This document shows positions 18,201 through 26,977 of a stretch of 64,000 bases of DNA, one piece after another (position 1 is the stretch's first letter; every line of letters starts with the position of its first letter). The stretch covers positions 34,293 through 98,292 of the forward strand of contig NZ_GG688328.1 of the NCBI RefSeq assembly GCF_000156195.1, in the 5' to 3' direction. The notes beneath the pieces are model-generated. The model saw only the letters and a list, made by a program, of their open reading frames with translations, did no database searches and had not been told where the DNA came from. A program made the translations under genes and the position numbers. Source of the DNA: Bacteroides finegoldii DSM 17565. Its GTDB lineage: Bacteria; Bacteroidota; Bacteroidia; Bacteroidales; Bacteroidaceae.

Positions 18201-20540
18201 ATGAGTCTAAGAAAATTAACATTTAGTTTTTTGGCGATTCTAATAGTTACAGTTTCACCGCTGTTCTATGTTTCTTGTTCTGATACAGAAACAACAGACT
18301 CGTCCAACTTCGCACTTTATTATACAGGATTGACCAACATAGCTCCATCTATGACCGGAACAATCAGTAAACCTACATATAAAGGTAGTGCCCCTTCTGA
18401 TTTTACAATTACCGGTATCACACTTAACAATGAAGTGTATACAGGAAATTGTTTTCAGATTGATTCTGAAACAGGAGTAATTTCTGTGCAAAACACAGAA
18501 AATGCAGCTAAAGGACGCTACAAAATTTCCATCTCTTGCATATCCGGAGGGACTCGATATGAATATAAAGATATTGTAATTGTTAAATTATTAGCATCCG
18601 CTCCTAAAAACGTAATAGTCACTCCCAAGCTAATACAGGCTGATTACGGGGATATCATTAACAAAAATAGTGAAATTGATATGCCCATAGCAAAAATAAC
18701 AACAACTGGTGAAGAACATATTTCCATCAGTTCATACACTGTTTCTGATGTATTCAAAATCACCAATGAGAATACAGAAGAAGAACCTATTTACGAATTA
18801 GTGACAACAGAAGGTGTTAAAGAATGTTTCAGTATCTCCCAAGAAGGAGAATTTACTATTGTACAAGATGAAAAATCAGGAATCTTAGAGCCAGGCACCT
18901 TATATGCGGTTAGTATTTTATTATCAACCCGTACAGATGAATATTTATTGGATGAAAAAAATAGTATTAACATTAAAGTAACATCTAAGCCACTTAATTT
19001 TTCCTATGACCCCGCTGAAGGAGAGTTAGAAGAAGAAAGTACAGCTACACCAGAAGGAACAACTTTCGAATCGGTACTTCCAACGTATCAAGGAGCTACA
19101 GATGGATTAAAATATAGTATTTACGCAATTGAACCTGCCATCGAACAAGAAATAATTAAAATTAATGAAAATACAGGTAAACTATATGTAGAAGCTGGGC
19201 ACGGATTACAAAAAGGAACAACCTATAAGATCAGTGTTTGTGCAAGAAATATGTACAATGAAGAAGGAGAGGTAGGAACAGTTATTGAAAACGCCTATTC
19301 TTTAAAAATAGTAGCATTTATTGCAAAATTCGATCAATTTTATTACGAAAATGAAACAAATACAATTGAAAGAATGGAGCTTAGTCCTTCATATACCATA
19401 GAGCCAACTATAGTAGGTGGAGGTGAAAATATTAAATATACACTTATTGAATGTGAACCAGAGTTACAAAAAAACATTGAATTTAATACAACAACAGGTG
19501 CTATCACTATGAAAGAGGGAAATAAACTAGTGATAAATGATGAAGGTAAAGACTCTTATACAATGAAAGTCAAAGTTGCTAATTCAAAATATGAAAAAGA
19601 AGCCAATATAACTTTCAAACTAACTCAAAATGAAGATAGGATTACATACATTCATTGTGGTAATAATTTAGATACGAACGGTAATGCATTACCGGGAATT
19701 CAATACGAAAATCAATTTAGATTCAATAGTGAAGATGATATGAATAGAACCTTCACTATAAAAACCAATGCTTATTCCACTGCTAAGATTACATTTAAAT
19801 ACGAAAAACTTTCTACATCAGTAACTGCAAATATCACCAATAATGAAATTACATTCTCTGGTTGGAAAGGAGATGCAGCAACATCCAATATCGGAATTAT
19901 TACTGCAACTGTAAATGATAAGACAGAACTTAAGGTCCCTGTTTTCTTCCATTTCAACAATTGGACAAAATACAATCAAGATAATGTCAAAATCGAATAT
20001 TATCCCTTTGTATTACATGTTAATCCACATAAAGGAGGAATATCAACATCTCCTAAAATAATCCTTAAAGGAAAATCTGACAGTGAACTTTCAGGTGATG
20101 TGCGTAAAAAATTCTTATTAGACTACCGTAGAAACTTCAACTACTACAATTTTGGAGGTAATCATACTAATGGTGTACCTTATGACCAAAAAAATCCAGA
20201 TAAAATTTCACCATTCATGGCTCATTTATGGGAGACTTGTGGACAAAAAAATAATGCAAACAAACCACCGATGGCATTCTTCACAAACAGTGGATACAAA
20301 GATAACAGCTCTCAATCCTTAGGTTATGTAATTAATTACAATCCGAATACTATAGAATACAAAAACCATGAACATTCAGTGAATATCATTAAAGATATGT
20401 GGAAAGATAGCGAGGGATATGCTAATGGATTTATAGCAGCAGAAATGACTTTTTGTACTGATGGTATAATAGGAAATGTCAACAGTGGAGGTAAAGTAAC
20501 ACCACTAATCATCTGGTTTGATGAAAATTACGAAGAGTAA
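18201..20540 (+). CDS. Surface glycan-binding lipoprotein (BT4661-like SGBP)
   Basis: A protein of 779 residues beginning with a signal that ends FYVSC (Cys26) followed by SDTET, consistent with surface display. The body consists of successive Ig/cadherin-like modules, seen as repeated stretches ending SGVISV, TGKLYVEAG and TGAITMKEG, and a distinct C-terminal domain from about residue 500. No catalytic motif was found. Surface proteins directly upstream of SusC/SusD usually bind the target polysaccharide; the B. thetaiotaomicron counterpart BT4661 is such a protein. Sequence identity is low in this class, so the assignment rests on position, lipobox and module pattern. The DNA is markedly AT-rich. 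Confidence 0.8.
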   Translation: MSLRKLTFSFLAILIVTVSPLFYVSCSDTETTDSSNFALYYTGLTNIAPSMTGTISKPTYKGSAPSDFTITGITLNNEVYTGNCFQIDSETGVISVQNTENAAKGRYKISISCISGGTRYEYKDIVIVKLLASAPKNVIVTPKLIQADYGDIINKNSEIDMPIAKITTTGEEHISISSYTVSDVFKITNENTEEEPIYELVTTEGVKECFSISQEGEFTIVQDEKSGILEPGTLYAVSILLSTRTDEYLLDEKNSINIKVTSKPLNFSYDPAEGELEEESTATPEGTTFESVLPTYQGATDGLKYSIYAIEPAIEQEIIKINENTGKLYVEAGHGLQKGTTYKISVCARNMYNEEGEVGTVIENAYSLKIVAFIAKFDQFYYENETNTIERMELSPSYTIEPTIVGGGENIKYTLIECEPELQKNIEFNTTTGAITMKEGNKLVINDEGKDSYTMKVKVANSKYEKEANITFKLTQNEDRITYIHCGNNLDTNGNALPGIQYENQFRFNSEDDMNRTFTIKTNAYSTAKITFKYEKLSTSVTANITNNEITFSGWKGDAATSNIGIITATVNDKTELKVPVFFHFNNWTKYNQDNVKIEYYPFVLHVNPHKGGISTSPKIILKGKSDSELSGDVRKKFLLDYRRNFNYYNFGGNHTNGVPYDQKNPDKISPFMAHLWETCGQKNNANKPPMAFFTNSGYKDNSSQSLGYVINYNPNTIEYKNHEHSVNIIKDMWKDSEGYANGFIAAEMTFCTDGIIGNVNSGGKVTPLIIWFDENYEE

Positions 20541-20559
20541 AACGAATAATCTAATAATT

Positions 20560-23500
20560 ATGCACAATATAATAACCAATACAATTAGCCATAGAGGGTT
20601 CATCACCCTCTTGGCACTGGTCATGTCAATCAGTCTGTATGCCCAGAATTTAGTTAAAGGAACAGTTGTTGACGAAACAGATCTTCCGTTAATTGGAGCA
20701 ACTGTTTTAATAAAAGGAAATAGCGGAGGAACAATTACTGATATTGATGGCAATTATTCTATCAATGCCAAAAAAGGAAGCACCATTGTGGTTTCCTATA
20801 TCGGATATAAAACACAGGAAGTGAAATATACCGGACAGCAAAAAGTAAACATAAAAATGATACCTGACAATCAAGCATTAGACGAGGTAGTAGTAGTAGG
20901 TTACGGTTCTATGAAACGCAGCGACTTGACCGGTTCAGTTGCTTCGGTAGCCGCAAAAGACGTTGTAGGTTTTCAAAGCAGTTCTGTCATTGGAGCTTTA
21001 GGAGGCCAAATTGCCGGTGTACAAATTACTCAATCCGATGGTGGCCCCGGATCAGGTTTCAACATCAACATTCGTGGTGTCGGTACTATGACGGGAGACG
21101 CTTCCCCCCTGTTCATTGTTGACGGATTTGAAGTAGACAACATTGATAACATTGCCAACTCGGACATTGAGTCTATGGAATTTTTAAAAGACGCCTCTTC
21201 TTCAGCAATTTATGGTGCCCGTGCTGCCAATGGTGTTGTTATGATTACTACCAAATCCGGAAAAAGCGGACGGCCAACAGTTACATACAACGGTTCCGCC
21301 AGTTATCGTAAGATCACTAAAAAATTAGATCTTCTCAGCCCTTATGAGTTTGTAAAATTGCAAGGAGAAATTAACGAAAAATATCCGGATACATATTATA
21401 AAGAAGGAAATGATGACAATGGCATTCCATACCGTTATCAATCATTAGAGGATTATATTGGTCAAAGTGGAGTAGACTGGCAGGATGAAACATTTAATCC
21501 CACTTGGTCACAAGATCACAACCTTTCAATCACAGGTGGAGACGAAAAGACCACATATTCTCTTTTATTCACACGTTATAACGAAAATGGTATTTTCAAT
21601 AACAGTGGATTTGACAGGACAACAGCCAAATTCCGCTTAAAGCAAAAGCTTACCAAAAAAATATCATTTGATGCAACTATAAATTATGCGCAAACAAATA
21701 GAAAAGGAATTGGAACAACTGCGGATAGCGGACGCTTTAATATGCTGGCACAAATTTTAAGCGCACGTCCTACAGGTGGGCTTAAATTAACAGATGAAGA
21801 ATTGCTGGCATCTGCAATCGATCCTGTAATGTTGGAAGATGGAAGCAGTCTGGCACAAGTAAATCCTGTAAAACAGACAGAGTCTGTAACCAATAAAAAA
21901 AGAGCGGAAATGTGGTCTGCCAATGTCTCTCTGACTTGGGAAATTATTAAAGGATTGACTTTCAGAACAGCAGCAACTTATAATACCACAAACAATCGCA
22001 TTGACAAATTCTATAAAGAGGGTTCAAAAGAAGCATTCCGTAATGGTCAAAAGCCTTACGGAGACACCCAAATGGGACGTGATTTACGTTGGACCAATTC
22101 AAACCAGTTAACTTGGAAACAAAAAATCAACAAAAAGAACAGCTATGATATCATGTTAGGACATGAAATATCTTATCGTAGCAATGAATATTTGTTAGGG
22201 CAGGCAATGGACTTTCCTGTTGACTATTTAGGTAACAACAATTTAGGGTTGGGAGCTACCCCAAGTAAAGTCGTCACAGACTTTGGTGACAAAAAGTTGT
22301 TGTCTTTCTTTGCACGTGGTAATTACAACTATGACAATCGTTACTTATTGACGGCCACGGTACGTGCCGATGGTTCTACTGTATTCTCAAAGAAAAACAA
22401 ATGGGGATTCTTCCCTTCATTCTCGGCAGCGTGGCGTGTCTCAGAAGAAGCCTTTATGAAAGATATTTCATGGTTGTCTAATTTTAAGGTTCGTTTGGGA
22501 TGGGGTATCGTTGGTAACGACCGAATCTCTAATTATCTCTCACTTGATTTATATCAAAATAATAGATATGGTATCGGTAACAGTTTAGTAACTGTACTTA
22601 CCCCTAAACAAATTAAAAATCAAAATTTGAAATGGGAAGGCTCGTCCAGTGTCAATTTAGGAGTAGATTTAGGCTTCTTTGACAGCCGTTTAAACTTCAC
22701 TGCTGATTTCTTCATCAAAAACACAAAAGACTTGTTGTTAGCTCAAGAATTAGCACATGTTACCGGACATAGTACCCAATACCAAAATATTGGTAAAATA
22801 CAGAATCGCGGTATAGAGTTAAATCTTAGCAGTACTAACATTCAGACGAAATCATTCACATGGAGTACCAATTTCAATATTTCATTTATTCGTAATGAAC
22901 TGAAATCATTAGAGTCCGGTGCTAATTATAAAACAACCCGTTCCGGTTTCGACGGTAACTTCACCCAAGATGACTACATAGCTATGGTGGGTTCATCATT
23001 AGGCTTGATTTACGGGTATGAATTTGATGGTATCTACCAAAGTTCTGACTTTTACATAGATGGGTATACAGACGCGAACAATCCTAAATATATTTTAAAG
23101 GAAGGAGTAGTAAATAATACTCGCTATACTGATGCAGATGGTTTACGTCCTGGCGTTGTAAAATATAAAGATCAGAATGGTGATGGCATTATTACTTCAG
23201 AAGACCGTACAGTAATAGGTAACGCACTTCCTAAATGGTATGGTGGTATTACAAATACATTCAACTATAGAGGAATAGATTTAAGTTTCATGTTCCAGTT
23301 CAATTATGGGAATGACATCTATAATGCTACACGTTTGTATGCCACACAAACTAGAAATGGCCGTAGAAACATGATGGCAGAAGTAGCCGATCGTTGGAGT
23401 GAAACAAATGCATCTAATAAAGTACCTTCGGTTAAAGGTTATATAACAAATGATGTATATTCTCGTTTTGTAGAAGATGGTTCCTTCTTACGTTTGAAGA

Positions 23501-23724
23501 ATGTTACTCTCGGATACACGTTACCGCATAAATGGACTAAGAAATTTTATGTATCTAAATTACGTGTTTACGCCAGTGGACAAAATCTATTCTGCATCAA
23601 TGGATACAGTGGATATGATCCGGAAGTTAGTACGGCAGGAAGTAATCCTATGACACCAGGTTTAGACTGGGGTGCTTATCCTAAGAGTAGAGTATTTACA
23701 TTCGGTATTGATCTTCAATTCTAA
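20560..23724 (+). CDS. SusC-like TonB-dependent outer membrane transporter
   Basis: A protein of 1054 residues from the ATG at 20560, which directly precedes a good signal peptide ending SLYAQ. An upstream ATG at 20521 would overlap the glycan-binding protein gene and add 13 residues before the signal. A carboxypeptidase-D regulatory-like domain (VKGTVVDETDLPLIGATV) is followed by the SusC signature LDEVVVVGYGSMKRSDLTG, the plug domain and a 22-strand barrel ending in Phe. With SusD it forms the outer-membrane importer for heparin or heparan sulfate oligosaccharides (BT4660-like). Specificity is inferred from the neighbouring lyases and sulfatase. Confidence 0.95.
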   Translation: MHNIITNTISHRGFITLLALVMSISLYAQNLVKGTVVDETDLPLIGATVLIKGNSGGTITDIDGNYSINAKKGSTIVVSYIGYKTQEVKYTGQQKVNIKMIPDNQALDEVVVVGYGSMKRSDLTGSVASVAAKDVVGFQSSSVIGALGGQIAGVQITQSDGGPGSGFNINIRGVGTMTGDASPLFIVDGFEVDNIDNIANSDIESMEFLKDASSSAIYGARAANGVVMITTKSGKSGRPTVTYNGSASYRKITKKLDLLSPYEFVKLQGEINEKYPDTYYKEGNDDNGIPYRYQSLEDYIGQSGVDWQDETFNPTWSQDHNLSITGGDEKTTYSLLFTRYNENGIFNNSGFDRTTAKFRLKQKLTKKISFDATINYAQTNRKGIGTTADSGRFNMLAQILSARPTGGLKLTDEELLASAIDPVMLEDGSSLAQVNPVKQTESVTNKKRAEMWSANVSLTWEIIKGLTFRTAATYNTTNNRIDKFYKEGSKEAFRNGQKPYGDTQMGRDLRWTNSNQLTWKQKINKKNSYDIMLGHEISYRSNEYLLGQAMDFPVDYLGNNNLGLGATPSKVVTDFGDKKLLSFFARGNYNYDNRYLLTATVRADGSTVFSKKNKWGFFPSFSAAWRVSEEAFMKDISWLSNFKVRLGWGIVGNDRISNYLSLDLYQNNRYGIGNSLVTVLTPKQIKNQNLKWEGSSSVNLGVDLGFFDSRLNFTADFFIKNTKDLLLAQELAHVTGHSTQYQNIGKIQNRGIELNLSSTNIQTKSFTWSTNFNISFIRNELKSLESGANYKTTRSGFDGNFTQDDYIAMVGSSLGLIYGYEFDGIYQSSDFYIDGYTDANNPKYILKEGVVNNTRYTDADGLRPGVVKYKDQNGDGIITSEDRTVIGNALPKWYGGITNTFNYRGIDLSFMFQFNYGNDIYNATRLYATQTRNGRRNMMAEVADRWSETNASNKVPSVKGYITNDVYSRFVEDGSFLRLKNVTLGYTLPHKWTKKFYVSKLRVYASGQNLFCINGYSGYDPEVSTAGSNPMTPGLDWGAYPKSRVFTFGIDLQF

Positions 23725-23735
23725 TAAAGAACGCA

Positions 23736-25442
23736 ATGAAAAAGATATTTTATTATATATTATTGTCAGCGATGTGCATACTTCCTTTCTCATGCTCGCT
23801 TGACGAAGAATCTCGGACAGAGATTGATAAAAATAGATTCATGAAAAACGCCTTAGAAGCGGAAACTGTATTGTTAGGCGTTTATCAAAGTTTAGTGAGT
23901 GATGCCATGTATGGCTATCACCTCTCAATTCTGTTCAATCTGGCAACAGATTGTGAACAAGTAGAAGGAAGTACTACTGAAAATTACCGTATCATTCCTT
24001 CCAATGCTTTTAATGCAAGCCAAGCAGAAATACAACAAACATGGGCTGCTTTATATAAAGCTATTTATAATGCGAATGATTTCATGGAGATTCTTCAACA
24101 ACGGATGAACGATTTCAATGAAACCGACAAGCAATTGGCTTATATTTACATAGCCGAGGCAAGAGCTATTCGTGGTATGTGCTATTTCGAGTTAGTACGC
24201 AGATTTGGTAATGTGCCATTAATGACTAATACAGCAATGTCCGAACAAGCTCCAAGTACTTTCGTTCAGGAAAAACCTGAAACTATTTATAAATTTATTG
24301 AAGAAGACTTGTTATATGCTATACAAACACTTCCTTATGCAATAGACGATACAAATCGCCAAAGCAATAAATACCGTATGTCCAAGGGAGCTGCTTTAGG
24401 CCTATTAACCAAAGTCTATGCCACATGGGCCGGATATCCGGTTAAAGATCACACTAAATGGGCAGAGGCAGCCAAAACTGCGAAGGTGCTGGTCGAATCA
24501 CAAAAACATGATTTGTTAAATGACTTTAAACAATTATGGGAAAATACTTGTAATGGTGTTTGGGATCCTACTGAAAGTTTAATTGAAATCAGTTTCTACA
24601 GTCCGACAGCATCCGGAGGCGCCAGTGACCCGTGCGGACGCATTGGAAAATGGAATGGAGTAAAAACGACAATGCTTGCAGGAGAACGTGGAAGTTGCGC
24701 AGGTAATGTTAAGGTTATTCATCCTTTCGTTCTGAAATGGAGAGAAAAGGACTTGACAGACGGTGAGGTATATAATCCGGAAACCGTTAAAGACAAACGC
24801 CTGAACCTTTCAGTAGCAAATTACCAATATAGTCCAAACAAAGTTTTATATGCTAAAGGTAAAAGTGATACTGATAAAAAAGCATTGGAAAATGATGCAG
24901 ATAGTAAATTAAAGAACAAAGAAAAACAAAACTACACCCCCGCCAAATGGGACATTGAAAAATACGTAAAGAATAAATTAATCAATAATGACAAATCAAA
25001 TGTCAACTGGTATTTCTTACGTTATGCTGATGTATTACTGCTATATGCAGAAGCTCTCAACGAATGGAAGCAAGGCCCGACTAAAGAGGCATACGATGCT
25101 ATAAACAAAGTACGTGAACGTGCCTATGGAAACAACAAATATAATTTAAAGAACTTATCTTACGAAGACTTCCGCAAAGCTATTCAAGACGAACGCGCTT
25201 ATGAACTTGCATTCGAAGGACACCGCCGTATGGACTTAGTACGTTGGGACATCTACTATAAAACTGTTAAAGAAACATCCAATGCAATCACAGAGTGGTT
25301 CTTTGATGATAATATGGCCAAAAACAAAGCATATAATACCGCAGGAAGATATACAGTGTTTGGCAAACATGAACTTTATCCTATCCCACAACGTGATATG
25401 GACTTATGTGAACAGTTTGTACAAAATCCTAAATGGAACTGA
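23736..25442 (+). CDS. SusD-like outer membrane glycan-binding lipoprotein
   Basis: A protein of 568 residues. The signal ends LPFSC (Cys20) followed by SLDEES. The RagB/SusD fold is recognised by the helical repeat segments ARAIRGMCYFELVRRFGNVP and YADVLLLYAEALNE, followed later by INKVRERA and ERAYELAFEGHRRMDLVRW, and by the C-terminal PIPQRD. It would cap the SusC barrel and help capture the ligand; the equivalent is BT4659. It follows susC by 11 nt and ends the operon. Confidence 0.95.
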   Translation: MKKIFYYILLSAMCILPFSCSLDEESRTEIDKNRFMKNALEAETVLLGVYQSLVSDAMYGYHLSILFNLATDCEQVEGSTTENYRIIPSNAFNASQAEIQQTWAALYKAIYNANDFMEILQQRMNDFNETDKQLAYIYIAEARAIRGMCYFELVRRFGNVPLMTNTAMSEQAPSTFVQEKPETIYKFIEEDLLYAIQTLPYAIDDTNRQSNKYRMSKGAALGLLTKVYATWAGYPVKDHTKWAEAAKTAKVLVESQKHDLLNDFKQLWENTCNGVWDPTESLIEISFYSPTASGGASDPCGRIGKWNGVKTTMLAGERGSCAGNVKVIHPFVLKWREKDLTDGEVYNPETVKDKRLNLSVANYQYSPNKVLYAKGKSDTDKKALENDADSKLKNKEKQNYTPAKWDIEKYVKNKLINNDKSNVNWYFLRYADVLLLYAEALNEWKQGPTKEAYDAINKVRERAYGNNKYNLKNLSYEDFRKAIQDERAYELAFEGHRRMDLVRWDIYYKTVKETSNAITEWFFDDNMAKNKAYNTAGRYTVFGKHELYPIPQRDMDLCEQFVQNPKWN

Positions 25443-25552
25443 TCCCAATTCTCTCCAATATGCCTGATTATAGGGCATATTGGAGAATATTAAAACCTTT
25501 TTCAACAAAATCTAAATTTGAAAAGCCTTAATTGAATGTCTTTTCGACAATC

Positions 25553-25599
25553 TTGTAACGCGAAATTAGAGCTTTCACCTACTTTTGCATCAGTTACAA
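25553..25599 (+). promoter_or_regulatory. Promoter of the GH88-to-PL15 operon, flanked by a TTGTAAC inverted repeat
   Basis: The -7 box TACTTTTG is at 25580-25587, 36 nt before the GH88 ATG. It is bracketed by TTGTAAC (25553-25559) and GTTACAA (25593-25599), a perfect 7-bp inverted repeat. The 181-nt gap after susD and this promoter indicate a separate transcription unit running to 37147. Confidence 0.5.
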
Positions 25600-25623
25600 A
25601 ACTTCTAAAAACAATCACTTAAA

Positions 25624-26929
25624 ATGAATAACATGAAAAAGAAACTCGTTCTCTTTGCTTCGGTTACAATTGCGCTTGCATCGTGCCAAACAGCCCCTAA
25701 GGAAGACTACAGTTGGATAAAAAAAGGACTGGATGTAGCTTCTGCACAATTACAGCTTTCCGCAGAGGAAATTAATGGCACAGGTATGTTGCCGCGTTCT
25801 ATCCGCACAGGCTATGACATGGCGTTTCTTTGCCGTCAATTAGAAAGAGACTCACTGACTTTCAAAGACTCACTTCGCGCACAACCGACTGCAGAGCAAT
25901 TAGGTAAACGCCGTCTCTGTGGCGTTTATGACTGGACAAGCGGTTTCTTTCCTGGTTCTTTATGGTACGCATACGAACTGACAGGAAACGATACTCTGAA
26001 AGCACAAGCCATTCAATATACAAATCTCTTGAATCCTGTACGCTATTACAAAGGCACACACGATTTAGGCTTCATGATCAATTGCAGTTATGGCAATGCT
26101 GAACGTCTGGCCCCTAACGATACTATCGCAGCTGTGATGAAAGAAACTGCCGACAACCTCTGCGGACGTTTCAACGATTCTATCGCCGCTATCCGTTCAT
26201 GGGATTTCGGAACATGGAACTTCCCGGTTATCATCGACAACATGATGAACCTCGACCTTCTGTTTAACGTAGCAAAAGCAACAGGTGACAACAAATATAA
26301 AGATATTGCCGTTAAACACGCCATGACTACCATGAACAACCATTTCCGTCCGGATTATACTTGCTGGCATGTAGTGAGCTACAACAACGACGGAACAGTA
26401 GAACGCAAACAGACTCATCAAGGCAAGAACGATGATTCTTCATGGGCACGCGGCCAGGCATGGGCTGTATATGGTTACACAGCTTGCTACCGTGAAACAA
26501 ACGACACTACTTTCTTGAACTTTGCAGTGAAAGTAGCCAACATGATAATGGATCGTGTGAAGACTGACGACGCTATTCCTTATTGGGACTATGACGCTCC
26601 TGTGACAGAAGAGACTCCGCGTGATGCATCCGCCGCCGCTGTTACTGCTTCTGCATTAATCGAGTTGAGCACTATGGTTCCCGACGGACAGAAATATCTG
26701 GATTACGCAAGAAAAGATTCTGAAGAGTTTGTCAAGCGATGCATACCTTGCAAAAGTTGGCGACAATCAAGGATTTATCCTATTGCACTCTGTCGGCTCA
26801 TTACCTAACGGTTCTGAAATAGACACTCCACTGAACTATGCCGACTACTACTATCTGGAAGCATTGAAGAGATTCATGGAGTTGAAGAAGTTGAGAATTG
26901 AGAATGGAGAGTTGAGAGTGATTCAATAA
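25624..26929 (+). pseudogene. GH88 unsaturated glucuronyl hydrolase gene with a single-base frameshift
   Basis: GH88 enzymes hydrate and split the unsaturated uronic acid from lyase products. The first frame encodes a lipoprotein signal (LASC) and the GH88 core, with VYDWTSGFFPGSLW (Asp103) and HDLGFMINCSYG (Asp147), the expected catalytic Asp pair, then DDSSWARGQAWAVYGY. At the AAAA run 26712-26715 the frame is lost. The first frame goes on to a stop at 26808, while the +1 frame carries the rest: SSDAYLAKVGDNQGF, HSVGSLPNGSEIDTP and DYYYLEAL, to a stop at 26929. Removing one A restores a 434-residue protein. As read, the enzyme lacks a conserved C-terminal segment and is probably inactive. 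A homopolymer sequencing error is equally possible. Confidence 0.9.
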
Positions 26930-26977
26930 TATAAGAGTAAGAATCCAATAGTAAATTTTAAAATCGTAAAGTATATC

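Noticed and set aside
26700..26760. Programmed frameshift in the GH88 gene
   Set aside because: The only slippery feature is a four-A run, with no seven-base slippery sequence or downstream structure that I can see. Mutation or sequencing error is simpler.
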